Below, one piece after another: positions 26,961-35,912 of a stretch of 64,000 bases of DNA. The position numbers and the translations under genes are program-made. The stretch covers positions 2,754,001 through 2,818,000 of the forward strand of contig NZ_CP100351.1 of assembly GCF_024204645.1 (NCBI RefSeq), given 5' to 3'. The DNA comes from Desulfomicrobium sp. ZS1 (GTDB lineage: Bacteria > Desulfobacterota > Desulfovibrionia > Desulfovibrionales > Desulfomicrobiaceae). The notes beneath the pieces were generated by a model, which made no database searches, was not told the DNA's origin, and saw only the letters and a program-made list of their open reading frames with translations. The number at the start of each line of letters is the position of its first letter. Position 1 is the first letter of the stretch.

Positions 26961-27764
26961 ATGTCAGCAGAGATTCTCAAGGCCAAAAAACAGCTTGGAG
27001 AAGTCAATATGCTGCTCAAACAGGGAAAGCTCCTTGCCGCCGTGGCCAATCTGCATGAAGCGGTCGGATTCATCCTCAAGGCCGAACTCATGAAGCATGA
27101 GATGCAGTCCTTCACCGAATCCCTGGACAAGGCTGCCTACCACCTCGCCAACGACCGCGAACTCAAGAAAATCTACCCTCTCCAGATCAGCTACAAGCCC
27201 GGCGAAGAACGGGAACTTCTTGCCAGTCTCTATGGCCTTTTGACCTTTCTGCAGGAAAATCTTGCCGACGAGGCCAACTCGCACCTGGCGGCGCTGGCGG
27301 AATACCGGCGCAAGCAACTGGAGCTGGCCAAAAAACTGCTTCAGTCCGACGAAACCGCCAAGGCCCAGCAGGTCTGCGGTCGGCTCATTGACGCGGCCAA
27401 AACCGACACGGAACTTAAAATCGCCGTGGCCGACATCTTCCTGGAATTCGGGAAATACGACGAAGCGCTGGAATACCTGAAATCGGCCTACGCGGACAAC
27501 CCGGACTCGGCCCACATCTTCAACAAGCTGGGCATGGCCCTGCGCAAATCCGGCAGGCTCGAAGAAGCCGAAAAGTTCTACATCCAAGCCCTGGAACGCC
27601 AGCCCCACGACGAGGTCATCTACTTCAACCTGGGCCGGGTCTATCTGGACATGAAACGCTGGAAAAACGCCATTGCCGCCGCCGACCGCGCCCTGGCCGT
27701 CAATGCCGAATTCGCCGAAGCGCGAAAGATGAAGATGTACGCGACCAAGCAGATGGGGGGATGA
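26961..27764 (+). CDS. Tetratricopeptide-repeat protein
   Basis: The N-terminal 130 residues are helical without recognisable motifs. From about residue 150 there are TPR units, for example EFGKYDEALEYLKSAYADNP and KSGRLEEAEKFYIQALERQP. No signal peptide is present, so it is probably cytoplasmic and acts as a scaffold. AAGGAG precedes the start. It follows carA by 35 bases and abuts a nucleotidyltransferase gene. Confidence 0.82.
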   Translation: MSAEILKAKKQLGEVNMLLKQGKLLAAVANLHEAVGFILKAELMKHEMQSFTESLDKAAYHLANDRELKKIYPLQISYKPGEERELLASLYGLLTFLQENLADEANSHLAALAEYRRKQLELAKKLLQSDETAKAQQVCGRLIDAAKTDTELKIAVADIFLEFGKYDEALEYLKSAYADNPDSAHIFNKLGMALRKSGRLEEAEKFYIQALERQPHDEVIYFNLGRVYLDMKRWKNAIAAADRALAVNAEFAEARKMKMYATKQMGG

Positions 27765-27775
27765 AGGGGGAAGCA

Positions 27776-28114
27776 ATGAAGGCCACGCATCCATCCCATT
27801 CACATCAGGATAAATACCTGAACCAAATGCGAATGCTGGCACTTAAGGTCACCAAGGACCTCGATTGCACCATTTTCTTGTTTGGCTCGCGGGCACGCAA
27901 GACTCAACGACGCAGTTCCGACATCGACATTGGTTTCAGCGGGCTGGATGAGAAAACCTTTCTCAAAACTCGTGACCGCCTTCTGACTGAACTGGAAGAC
28001 AGCATCATTCCCCACCGGGTGGATCTCGTAAACATGGACACCGCACCTCCAGAATTCAAGAACATCGCCACGCAAGAGGTTGTCGTATGGAAACAAAACT
28101 CGCGCGCAAATTGA
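27776..28114 (+). CDS. MNT-family nucleotidyltransferase (HEPN/MNT module)
   Basis: A minimal polymerase-beta nucleotidyltransferase. The motif FLFGSRARKTQRRSSDIDIGF supplies the GSx pair and two catalytic Asp residues, split here over GSRARKTQR and SSDIDIGF, and the third Asp is in HRVDLVNMD. Such MntA proteins are antitoxins that block the HEPN partner, in some systems by AMPylation. The start at 27776 follows GGGGGAAG. Its end overlaps the HEPN gene by 28 bases. Confidence 0.85.
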   Translation: MKATHPSHSHQDKYLNQMRMLALKVTKDLDCTIFLFGSRARKTQRRSSDIDIGFSGLDEKTFLKTRDRLLTELEDSIIPHRVDLVNMDTAPPEFKNIATQEVVVWKQNSRAN

Positions 28115-28458
28115 ACAACCTAGATGATGCGCTCTCAAATTTCAGCGATGCACTAACCCTCGAACCAACATCATTTCAAGAATTAGTAGCCGACAATATC
28201 AAGTCGGGCCAAATACAAAAATTTGAGTTCACAATAGAACTATTGTGGAAAACAATCCAGGCGTTTCTTTACGAAGTGGATGGCGTTGATGTCGTGACTT
28301 CAAAATCTGTTGCAAAAGAATTCGTGGAAGCTTGTTACTGTGATTATCCAATGTATGAACTTTTCATCCAGGCAATCAATGACAGAAATCAGCTCAGCCA
28401 TATCTACCGCCAAGAGATGGCAGAATCCATCTGGAGCAGACTTCCTGAATACGAATAG
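28087..28458 (+). CDS. HEPN-family protein (HepT-like, HI0074 type)
   Basis: A 123-residue all-helical protein of the nucleotidyltransferase substrate-binding family. The RX4H motif, the RNase signature of HEPN toxins, is seen in DRNQLSHIY near residue 100. Its base composition is more AT-rich than the genes before it. With the overlapping MNT gene it forms a toxin-antitoxin-like module; the gene order MNT then HEPN occurs in many such pairs. Confidence 0.82.
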   Translation: METKLARKLNNLDDALSNFSDALTLEPTSFQELVADNIKSGQIQKFEFTIELLWKTIQAFLYEVDGVDVVTSKSVAKEFVEACYCDYPMYELFIQAINDRNQLSHIYRQEMAESIWSRLPEYE

Positions 28459-28584
28459 CTCGCAAAACATTCCGCTGCAATCATGCGTGAAAAGTATTTC
28501 GGAAAAGAGTAAAATCCCAAACCTCTTCACAGTCCACCGCCGATTCTTCAGCAAATCTAAACCGTTCTTTTGTGCCGTCAGCCC

Positions 28585-28601
28585 TTGGCACGCGACGTGC
28601 T
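28585..28601 (+). promoter_or_regulatory. Possible sigma-54 promoter upstream of the epimerase gene
   Basis: TTGGCACG-CGAC-GTGCT places GG (28587-28588) and GC (28599-28600) exactly ten bases apart, as -24/-12 promoters require. The -24 half is perfect and the -12 half has GTGC instead of TTGC. The start codon is 67 bases downstream. No activator binding site was identified. Confidence 0.35.
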
Positions 28602-28667
28602 AAACATTGTCAGACAGCCCCAAGCTGAAAATAATTTGACACCTCTTGCCAGGATGGCGGGATACAC

Positions 28668-29633
28668 ATGCACTTACGAAAACGAGTCCTTGTCACAGGC
28701 GGTTCCGGATTTCTGGGATCACACCTCTGCGAACGTCTGCTGGATGAAGGCTGCGAAGTCATCTGCGTTGACAACTTCTTCACCAGCTCGCGCCAGAACA
28801 TCGAGCACCTGCTCCCGAACCCGCGCTTCGAGCTGATCCGCCACGACGTGACCTTCCCGCTCTATCTGGAAGTGGACGAGATCTACAACCTAGCCTGCCC
28901 GGCCTCGCCCATCCACTACCAGCACGACCCGGTACAGACCATCAAGACCTGCGTGCACGGGGCCATCAACATGCTGGGCCTGGCCAAGCGCCTGCGCATC
29001 CCAATCTTCCAGGCCTCGACCTCCGAAGTTTACGGCGACCCGGACGTCCATCCACAGCCGGAGTCCTACTGGGGCAACGTCAACCCCATCGGTCACCGCT
29101 CCTGCTACGACGAAGGCAAACGCTGCGCGGAATCCCTCTTCTTCGCCTACCACCGCCAACACGGCCTGCCCATCAAGGTCGGAAGATTGTTTAACACATA
29201 CGGACCGCGGATGCACCCCAACGACGGCCGGGTGGTATCTAATTTCATCATGCAGGCCCTGCAAGGCAAGCCCATCACCATCTACGGGGATGGCTCGCAG
29301 ACACGGTCTTTTTGCTATGTGGACGATCTGGTGGAGCTTATGCTGCGATTCATGCGGAATGATCATGAGTTCTGCGGGCCGCTGAATATGGGGAATCCTG
29401 GGGAATTCACGATTCTGGAACTGGCGAAGCAGGTTGTTGAAATGACGGGAAGTTCGTCGACGATTTATTTTGCCCGGCTGCCCACAGACGACCCGAAGCA
29501 ACGAAAGCCTGATATTACACTGGCCAAGGATCGTTATGGATGGGAACCCCAGGTTCGCTTACGGGAAGGACTCGTCCAAGCGATCGCCTATTTTGAAAAT
29601 CTTCTGACGTCCGGCAAGTTACGGGAGGGATAG
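28668..29633 (+). CDS. UDP-glucuronate decarboxylase (UDP-xylose synthase)
   Basis: An extended short-chain dehydrogenase. The NAD-binding site is [15 protein letters not shown], and the catalytic Ser/Thr, Tyr and Lys lie in [10 protein letters not shown] and [11 protein letters not shown]. The SCYDEGKR stretch and [11 protein letters not shown]-like segment ([15 protein letters not shown]) are characteristic of UDP-xylose synthases. Length 321 fits. It converts UDP-glucuronate to UDP-xylose for surface glycans and opens the glycan island. Confidence 0.88.
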   Translation: MHLRKRVLVTGGSGFLGSHLCERLLDEGCEVICVDNFFTSSRQNIEHLLPNPRFELIRHDVTFPLYLEVDEIYNLACPASPIHYQHDPVQTIKTCVHGAINMLGLAKRLRIPIFQASTSEVYGDPDVHPQPESYWGNVNPIGHRSCYDEGKRCAESLFFAYHRQHGLPIKVGRLFNTYGPRMHPNDGRVVSNFIMQALQGKPITIYGDGSQTRSFCYVDDLVELMLRFMRNDHEFCGPLNMGNPGEFTILELAKQVVEMTGSSSTIYFARLPTDDPKQRKPDITLAKDRYGWEPQVRLREGLVQAIAYFENLLTSGKLREG

Positions 29634-29780
29634 AAAATTATTGAAGAACTTCCGCGATTGTACCATGAACAGTCACATACACTCGGCTCGCGCAAGGCCC
29701 AATTACTCCTAACCGTAACAATTGATCTTCCTGAGGGTCAGACGGAGGCAATACGCACCTTACTGGGTCAGGCATTATAA
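29634..29780 (+). other. Short open remnant in frame after the epimerase stop
   Basis: Directly after the epimerase TAG the same frame stays open for 48 codons (KIIEELPRLYHEQSHTLG through IRTLLGQAL, then TAA). It has no ATG, GTG or well-placed TTG start and no recognised family. It may be the tail of a deleted gene or chance. From 29781 to the methyltransferase start at 29923 I see nothing. Confidence 0.25.
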
Positions 29781-29922
29781 TTATCAGAGCACATATGGAA
29801 GCTACGACTGTAGCGCATCACTTATGTAGGGCATCGAATGTATCCACGCTGCGCTATTTGTTTGTTTTGCACTATAAACTAGCTGTTTTTTTTTGAAATC
29901 CGTGCAACACAAAGGAATCAAC

Positions 29923-30750
29923 ATGAATATCGCAAAAAGCTTGTCTTCAACTTTGAATATAGAGCCAAATTTATTGTCGACAACTATTTGGAAAAATATT
30001 ACATCATATAATGAAGTATGTGAATGGTCCATAATTAATGATTTTGTATTTTCAAATTTTAAAAAACACCCACATTATAAAAAAGTTTTAGAGCACGTTA
30101 CTCAAGAACAAGGCCAAGAATATCTAATTGAAATAAAGAAAACAAAAACTATAAACATTAAATGTGCGAAAAATATTCTCGCAAAAAATGATATGATTGG
30201 CAACACAGATATTTTCGACTATGGTAATGAAGGGAAATACTCCCCAACAACGCTACGATACGCCAAAGTTACTTCAGATATAATTGATAAATTTCAAATT
30301 TGCAAAGAAAAATTACCGATTACGATTGTAGAAATAGGATCAGGATACGGCGGACAATGCTTATTGCTTGATCAATTTATAAATATAAAATCGTACACTC
30401 TTATAGATACATCATCTGCACTTAAATTAGCAAAAAAATATCTTGAACAGCATGTAACAAATTGCAAGCTCCAATTTTACACTATTAATGAAATAGACTC
30501 ACTAGAAGTTGATATTTTGATAAGTAATTATGCTTTTTCAGAGCTTTGCAGAGATCTTCAAGATGCGTACTTAAAAAAAATTATTTATAATTCTAGATGC
30601 GGATATATTACGTATAACCATATAACGGATCAGAGTTTTAACACATACACAGCGGACGAATTCTTGAATGTATTACCTTTTCCTGCGTACAAGAACACCG
30701 AGAAACCGTTAACGCACCCAAATAATGTTATCATTACTTGGGAGAGATAG
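29923..30750 (+). CDS. Putative sugar O-methyltransferase
   Basis: A 275-residue protein with a Rossmann-type SAM site: IVEIGSGYGGQCLLLDQF at about residues 138-155, followed by an acidic strand end (YTLIDTSSALKLAK) and ILISNYAFSEL. The layout fits class I methyltransferases of the putative-sugar type found in glycan clusters. The start at 29923 has AAAGGA upstream. It is strikingly AT-rich with AAA/ATA/AAT codons, unlike uxs just upstream, suggesting recent transfer. Confidence 0.75.
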   Translation: MNIAKSLSSTLNIEPNLLSTTIWKNITSYNEVCEWSIINDFVFSNFKKHPHYKKVLEHVTQEQGQEYLIEIKKTKTINIKCAKNILAKNDMIGNTDIFDYGNEGKYSPTTLRYAKVTSDIIDKFQICKEKLPITIVEIGSGYGGQCLLLDQFINIKSYTLIDTSSALKLAKKYLEQHVTNCKLQFYTINEIDSLEVDILISNYAFSELCRDLQDAYLKKIIYNSRCGYITYNHITDQSFNTYTADEFLNVLPFPAYKNTEKPLTHPNNVIITWER

Positions 30751-30752
30751 GT

Positions 30753-30992
30753 AAGCGTAGGCTTCCAAATCATCACGCCTACGGCACGGTGAGCGACGCC
30801 CGGATGTCGATCATGGAATACATGGATTGGTACAACCAAAAGCGGTCGCATTCACGGTTGGGCAAGAAAACGCATGACGAGGCTTACGACGAGCGAAAGC
30901 CGCCAGTGAGAATGGGAGTGCGAGAAACGCTGAGATTCCACTTAAGAAACGGGCGAACGTGTTCAAACAAACTGACCCACTTCTATCTCTGA
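30753..30992 (+). pseudogene. IS3-family transposase OrfB, C-terminal remnant
   Basis: The frame encodes NHHAYGTVSDARMSIMEYMD and WYNQKRSHSRLGKKTHDEAY, matching the end of the IS3 OrfB integrase core (YNxxRxHSxLGxxTPxExY). The DDE residues upstream are absent and no intact terminal inverted repeats are seen. GC is higher than in the flanking genes. It is a scar of an insertion in the AT-rich island. Confidence 0.8.
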
Positions 30993-31230
30993 CCTGTTTT
31001 ATCGTCTCAAGACGGCGTAACGAAAGGGCCATTAGGCTGCATTCCTGTGAGTATTGCGTCAGAAAACTGTAAAAAGTCAGCTCTCGGAATTATTAAAGCG
31101 ACAAATGTTCTTCAATTAAAAATTTTCAAGCCGAAAATCGCATGGTTTTCTGAAAAGTATGCTTGAAAAATCGAACTCACAACTTTGACAATACCTGTTC
31201 ACGAATTCAGGCGACAAACTTGGAAAACAC

Positions 31231-31848
31231 ATGAAAAACCCTCAGAAAAAACTTATTAAAAGGACGCCAATATACTCAGCCCGAAGAGCCCAAGAGCTAG
31301 AAAAATGGGAGAGGAGCGGAAGACCCATTCCTCCACCACATATTGTCAAGCAACTCACGATTAGGCATTTCGCAGAGGTGTTCGGAACGAGAGTCTTGAT
31401 TGAAACAGGGACCTACTACGGCGACATGGTTGAGGCGATGAAGCACTATTTTAATCAAATATACTCGATTGAGTTAAGCAAAGATCTGTATGAAAAAGCA
31501 AAGCGAAGATTTGCTGATGATGATAATATAATGATTATTCATGGCGATAGCGGAGTTGAACTTGAAAAATTAATCGCTAAATTAGATGAACCGGCTTTGT
31601 TTTGGCTCGACGGGCACTACTCCGCAGGAGTGACAGCTAGGGGTGTAAAAGATACACCGATCTATGAAGAACTAGAACATATATTTAGCAGTCCACAAAA
31701 GGGGCATGTCATTATTATTGATGATGCAAGGTGTTTCGGAGCAGATCCCGCTTACCCAAGCATTAATGAACTATGTGAATTTATAAGACCAAATTATCCT
31801 AATGCTAAAATTACAGTTGAAAATGATAGCATCAGGATTATACCGTGA
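31231..31848 (+). CDS. Class I SAM-dependent methyltransferase-like protein
   Basis: The 205-residue product has a methyltransferase-like core: VLIETGTYYGDMVEAM (glycine-rich site), IYSIELSKDLYEKA (acidic strand) and HGDSGVELEKL. It then reads LFWLDGHYSAG and VIIIDDARCFG, segments typical of a family found beside glycosyltransferases. No membrane segment is present. It is AT-rich. The preceding gap (30993-31230) shows only AT-rich DNA and an IS remnant end. Confidence 0.65.
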   Translation: MKNPQKKLIKRTPIYSARRAQELEKWERSGRPIPPPHIVKQLTIRHFAEVFGTRVLIETGTYYGDMVEAMKHYFNQIYSIELSKDLYEKAKRRFADDDNIMIIHGDSGVELEKLIAKLDEPALFWLDGHYSAGVTARGVKDTPIYEELEHIFSSPQKGHVIIIDDARCFGADPAYPSINELCEFIRPNYPNAKITVENDSIRIIP

Positions 31849-31910
31849 AGACAAATCGACTAAAAAGACGCGTCAACGTACGGCAACTCCACAGAGTTTC
31901 CGGATAGACA

Positions 31911-32042
31911 TTTTTTGAAGACATAATTGTATTTTTATCAGAAGAATACAAAATATGCAGAATATTAAGAGATGGATACAGAGAAATTAAAAAATACAAA
32001 GAATGTCATAAAATATTTATCTATCCAAATTTTATGCAATAG
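31911..32042 (+). pseudogene. Methyltransferase C-terminal remnant (FkbM-like)
   Basis: A frame of 43 codons ending in TAG encodes FFEDIIVFLSEEYKICRILR followed by DGYREIKKYKECHKIFIYP. This resembles the C-terminal end of FkbM-type methyltransferases. A stop codon precedes it and no start is available, so it is a fragment left by deletion. The rest of the gap (31849-32093) holds nothing I can identify. Confidence 0.4.
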
Positions 32043-32093
32043 ATTAATAAATCTAATTATGATTTGAAGTTCAAACAAAAAAATCACACAAAA

Positions 32094-34808
32094 ATGAAAA
32101 AGACAAACTTAATATCTGCAATAATATTTAGCAAAGACAGGGCTCTTCAGCTAGAATTGTGTCTTCGTACATTATTTGAAAACTGCACAGACATACATAA
32201 AATTGATGTAAAAATTATATACAAATGCAGCGATAAGATTCACGCAAACCAATATAATATACTAAAAAATGAATATAAAACTGTACAATTTCTTAAAGAA
32301 ACAAATTTTTATAACAACCTAATACAATGCATTAGCGATCACCCTTTTATACTCTTCGTTGTCGATGACAACATTTTTTTTAATAGATTTTCTATCACAT
32401 CAACAACAAAAGCCTTAAAAAACAACAAAAATGCCATCGGATTTTCATTGAGATTAGGAAAAAACATAACATATCATTATCCTACAAATAGCGATCAACA
32501 ATCACCAAAATTCACGAAATTATCACACAACATTTATTTTTCAAATTGGTCACATAGTACAAAATATTTTGGATACCCTTTGGAAGTCTCAAGTTCTATA
32601 TATAGATCTGAAATAATACTTCCTTTGATTTTTAATGACAAAACAATAACAAACCCTAATAAACTCGAAACAAACCTTCATTTGCGACGAAATAAAGTTT
32701 CAAATCATCCATTTTTACTTTTTTTTGAAAATTCTGTTGCGTTTTGCAACCCACTTAACTTAGTCCAGTCAGAATACTCAAACAGGCATGCTGGAGGAAT
32801 TCAAAATAGTGCTAAGCAGTTTGCAGATCGTTTTGAAAAAGGAGAAAAACTCTTTCCAAACGGACTAAAAGGATTCACTCCTAAATCATGCCATCAAGAA
32901 GTAAAAATTAATACAAATATTAAATTATTTTATGAGCCTTTCATATCTATCTGCATACCAACTTACAATAGAGACAAGTATATTAAAGAATCAATAGAGA
33001 GCGCTCTTGCACAAAATTACAACAAATTTGAGATCGTTATCGTTGACGACGGCTCCACTGACAATACCGAAAATATCGTCAGATCCATTGAATCTGATAA
33101 AGTTAGATACGTAAAAAAAGAACATTCAAACGCACCCGACACGCGCAACATATGCATTCAAGAGGCTCAAGGTGAATTCATCCTCTGGCTGGACAGTGAC
33201 GACCACCTTGCCGCCAACTTGTTAACACGCTTTCAAGAACTGCTAGCCGATTTTCCCGACATTGATGTCTGCTACGGAGACGTCCAGCCGTTTGGCGACA
33301 CAGGGACCTTTGTCAACAAAACCATCCGTTACGCCGACTATTATAAAAAAAACAACGAGCTGCTCGCCGAACTGGTCACGGGCAACAAAATCCCCAACCC
33401 AGGCACTTTCATCAGAAAGAATCTCTTTCTGAAAACTGGACTCTACGACACGAAATTCAGACGCGCCCACGATTATGAATTCTGGACTCGCGCATCCGAA
33501 ACAGCCTTATTTAAACATATAGGGATGATTTCGATAAACTGGAGGTGGCATGATGACAACATGTCATCCGAAAACAAGAGCTATGACACCTCTTTCGAGT
33601 CACGAATCCTGCAACGACTCATCGAAAAGCACCCCCTGCCGAACCTGTTCCCGACCCTGGAATGGAACAATCAAACCAGCGCCGTAATGCTCGCCCGAGG
33701 AGAACTCGCACGCATGTTCTTCCACTGGAAGGATTGCAATCAGGCGGCACAGCAACTGGAACGCGCCCTCGAGACCCTGGGCCTGAACATTTCCGCCTCC
33801 AAACATGGCGCAAACAAGCTTGAATTTTTTAGCCAATGCTACCAACGACTGTTTCAAGCGACCGGGAACGAATATTTTCGAGGCCTGGCTAACCTCATCG
33901 CTCACATGCGAGCGACCACGGCCAAACGACAAACCGTTATTAGCCGAACACGATCTAATTCGCGGCCTATGGTCTCTGTCATTATCCCAACCTACAATCG
34001 GCCGGAACAACTTGTTGCCGCCATCCAAAGCGTCCTAGCACAGACGTTCAGCGACTTCGAAATTCTTGTCGTTGACGACTGCGGAGTTGATGTTTCGAAG
34101 GTTGTACAAAAAATTAATGACTGGCGCATCTCTTACATACGCCACGAAACGAACAAAGGCCTCGCCGCGACAAGAAACACCGCCCTTCGCTCTGCAAATG
34201 GGAAATATATCGCCTACCTTGATGACGACGACGAATACTACCCATATCACCTTGAAACACTATTGCAAACTCTGGAATCAAGTCGAGCCAAAGTCGCCTA
34301 TACAGATGCTGAAAAATGCATCTATGAATCCAAGAATAACAAAATTAATTTTAAAACAAAATTCGTTGAACACTCAGAAGAGTTTGACCGAATTCGACTG
34401 CTTGTTCAAAATTATATTCCTGTCCTCTGCCTGATGCATGAAAAATCATGCTTAGATGAAGTCGGTTTGTTTGACGAAGCTATGAGCGTTCACGAAGACT
34501 GGGATCTCTGGATACGTCTTGCTCACAAATACCCATTCAAGCACATTAAAAAAATTACCTGTGGATATACACTCATTCTCAACAGCAATAAAAACCTTAC
34601 AACAACAAAAAGACTCGAATTTATAAAAACAATGCAATCTATATATATTAAAAACAAGATTATTTCATCAAGAATTCAAAATACAAATTCGATGCAAAAA
34701 AAATGTCTTAAACATTTAACGCTCTCAATGATAAACATACCAGAATCGTCAATCATGATCGATGACAATTATAAAATTTTTGTCGACAACAACGAACTAT
34801 GCTTGTGA
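32094..34808 (+). CDS. Large glycosyltransferase with two GT2 domains
   Basis: The start at 32094 (MKKTNLISAIIFSKDRALQ) gives 904 residues. Residues 1-280 look like a divergent GT-A-type domain (SKDRALQLELCLRTLF) with an acidic VVDDN motif. A full GT2 domain begins near residue 283 (SICIPTYNRDKYIKESIES, IVIVDDGSTDNTE, WLDSDDH). A second begins near residue 626 (VSVIIPTYNRPEQLVAAIQS, LVVDDCG, YLDDDDE). It is cytoplasmic and probably builds a surface polysaccharide. Base composition switches from AT-rich to balanced and back within the gene, as if assembled by recombination. Confidence 0.82.
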   Translation: MKKTNLISAIIFSKDRALQLELCLRTLFENCTDIHKIDVKIIYKCSDKIHANQYNILKNEYKTVQFLKETNFYNNLIQCISDHPFILFVVDDNIFFNRFSITSTTKALKNNKNAIGFSLRLGKNITYHYPTNSDQQSPKFTKLSHNIYFSNWSHSTKYFGYPLEVSSSIYRSEIILPLIFNDKTITNPNKLETNLHLRRNKVSNHPFLLFFENSVAFCNPLNLVQSEYSNRHAGGIQNSAKQFADRFEKGEKLFPNGLKGFTPKSCHQEVKINTNIKLFYEPFISICIPTYNRDKYIKESIESALAQNYNKFEIVIVDDGSTDNTENIVRSIESDKVRYVKKEHSNAPDTRNICIQEAQGEFILWLDSDDHLAANLLTRFQELLADFPDIDVCYGDVQPFGDTGTFVNKTIRYADYYKKNNELLAELVTGNKIPNPGTFIRKNLFLKTGLYDTKFRRAHDYEFWTRASETALFKHIGMISINWRWHDDNMSSENKSYDTSFESRILQRLIEKHPLPNLFPTLEWNNQTSAVMLARGELARMFFHWKDCNQAAQQLERALETLGLNISASKHGANKLEFFSQCYQRLFQATGNEYFRGLANLIAHMRATTAKRQTVISRTRSNSRPMVSVIIPTYNRPEQLVAAIQSVLAQTFSDFEILVVDDCGVDVSKVVQKINDWRISYIRHETNKGLAATRNTALRSANGKYIAYLDDDDEYYPYHLETLLQTLESSRAKVAYTDAEKCIYESKNNKINFKTKFVEHSEEFDRIRLLVQNYIPVLCLMHEKSCLDEVGLFDEAMSVHEDWDLWIRLAHKYPFKHIKKITCGYTLILNSNKNLTTTKRLEFIKTMQSIYIKNKIISSRIQNTNSMQKKCLKHLTLSMINIPESSIMIDDNYKIFVDNNELCL

Positions 34809-34811
34809 ATC

Positions 34812-35912
34812 ATGCATTTTTCATTAATAATTCCTTCTTACAACAATTTATTACTACTTCTCAAATGCATTCAAAGTATTCAAAAAACCGAATCGACTAT
34901 TGCGCATGACATAATTATCATCGATAACGCATCATCAAAAGACACACTGCAATATCTTCAGTGCTTGCAAAAATTAACATCAATACGGATAATTTTCAAC
35001 AAAACTAACTTTGGGTTTGCCAAAGCATGCAATCAAGCGGTCAAAATCGCCAAAGGCGAACATCTCATATTTCTCAACAACGACACGGAAGTCACTCATG
35101 GTTGGATTGAAGGGCTAGCGCGTTGCATACTCTCCGACCGCCGCATTGGCGTCGTGGGCTGCAAACTGCTCTACCCAGACAACACAGTCCAGCACGCCGG
35201 CGTAGCCTTCAACCAAGTCAAGGTTCACCATATTTACAGAAACTTCAGTCCCTCTCATCCGGCCGTCAATAAGCTCCGGGAATTCCAGGCAGTCACCGCC
35301 GCATGCATGCTGGTTCCGCGAAAACTCTTTCTCTCCCTCGGAGGCTTCGACGAATCCTTCATCAACGGATTTGAAGATCTTGATTTCTGTTTCCGGGCCA
35401 GAAGCAAGGGGCTCAAGGTGATGTACACCCCTGAAAGCGTCGTCATCCACCACGAAAGCAAAACTCCCGGTCGCCACGATCACCACGCGCATAATGCCAG
35501 CCTTTTCACCTCTCGTTGGTTGCCCAGCGTGGATCACGACCTGGACAAAATCTATGCAGAAGACGGGTTGCGACGACAAGTTGAATACGAAAAAGAAATC
35601 GGCGGAAAATGGCTCGAAGACTCGAATCCGAACCATTTCTGGAACCAGGCCAGATCGCTGGTAGTTTCTGGTGACTATGTTGAGGCCGAAAAAATTTTTG
35701 CCCACGCTTTGTCCTTCAATCCGTACGACGTCCGCAGACTCTCCATCGCTGAAGAGCTTTCCGACTTGTACATGAAATGGGGCCGATTCTCGGATGCGCA
35801 GGCATGCCTCGACGCGATCATCCGGGTAACCCCCTCAAAGCACCTACTCCAGAAAAAAAATCTGATCGCAACGCTGGACCCCAGCATCCCAACGGATTCA
35901 CCTCAAAAATGA
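34812..35912 (+). CDS. GT2 family glycosyltransferase with TPR-like tail
   Basis: The N-terminal GT2 domain opens FSLIIPSYNNLLLLLKCIQS and shows NFGFAKACNQA, FLNNDTEV and GFEDLDFCFRA, the signature of the WcaE/rhamnosyltransferase-like group. The C-terminal 90 residues are helical and resemble TPR units (VEAEKIFAHALSFNPYDVR). The first third is AT-rich and the rest normal, marking the island edge. It starts four bases after the preceding gene and overlaps the next by ATGA. Confidence 0.85.
   Translation: MHFSLIIPSYNNLLLLLKCIQSIQKTESTIAHDIIIIDNASSKDTLQYLQCLQKLTSIRIIFNKTNFGFAKACNQAVKIAKGEHLIFLNNDTEVTHGWIEGLARCILSDRRIGVVGCKLLYPDNTVQHAGVAFNQVKVHHIYRNFSPSHPAVNKLREFQAVTAACMLVPRKLFLSLGGFDESFINGFEDLDFCFRARSKGLKVMYTPESVVIHHESKTPGRHDHHAHNASLFTSRWLPSVDHDLDKIYAEDGLRRQVEYEKEIGGKWLEDSNPNHFWNQARSLVVSGDYVEAEKIFAHALSFNPYDVRRLSIAEELSDLYMKWGRFSDAQACLDAIIRVTPSKHLLQKKNLIATLDPSIPTDSPQK

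Noticed and set aside
29893-29922. Upstream start for the sugar methyltransferase
   Set aside because: The ATG at 29923 has an AAAGGA ribosome-binding site; the upstream start lacks one.
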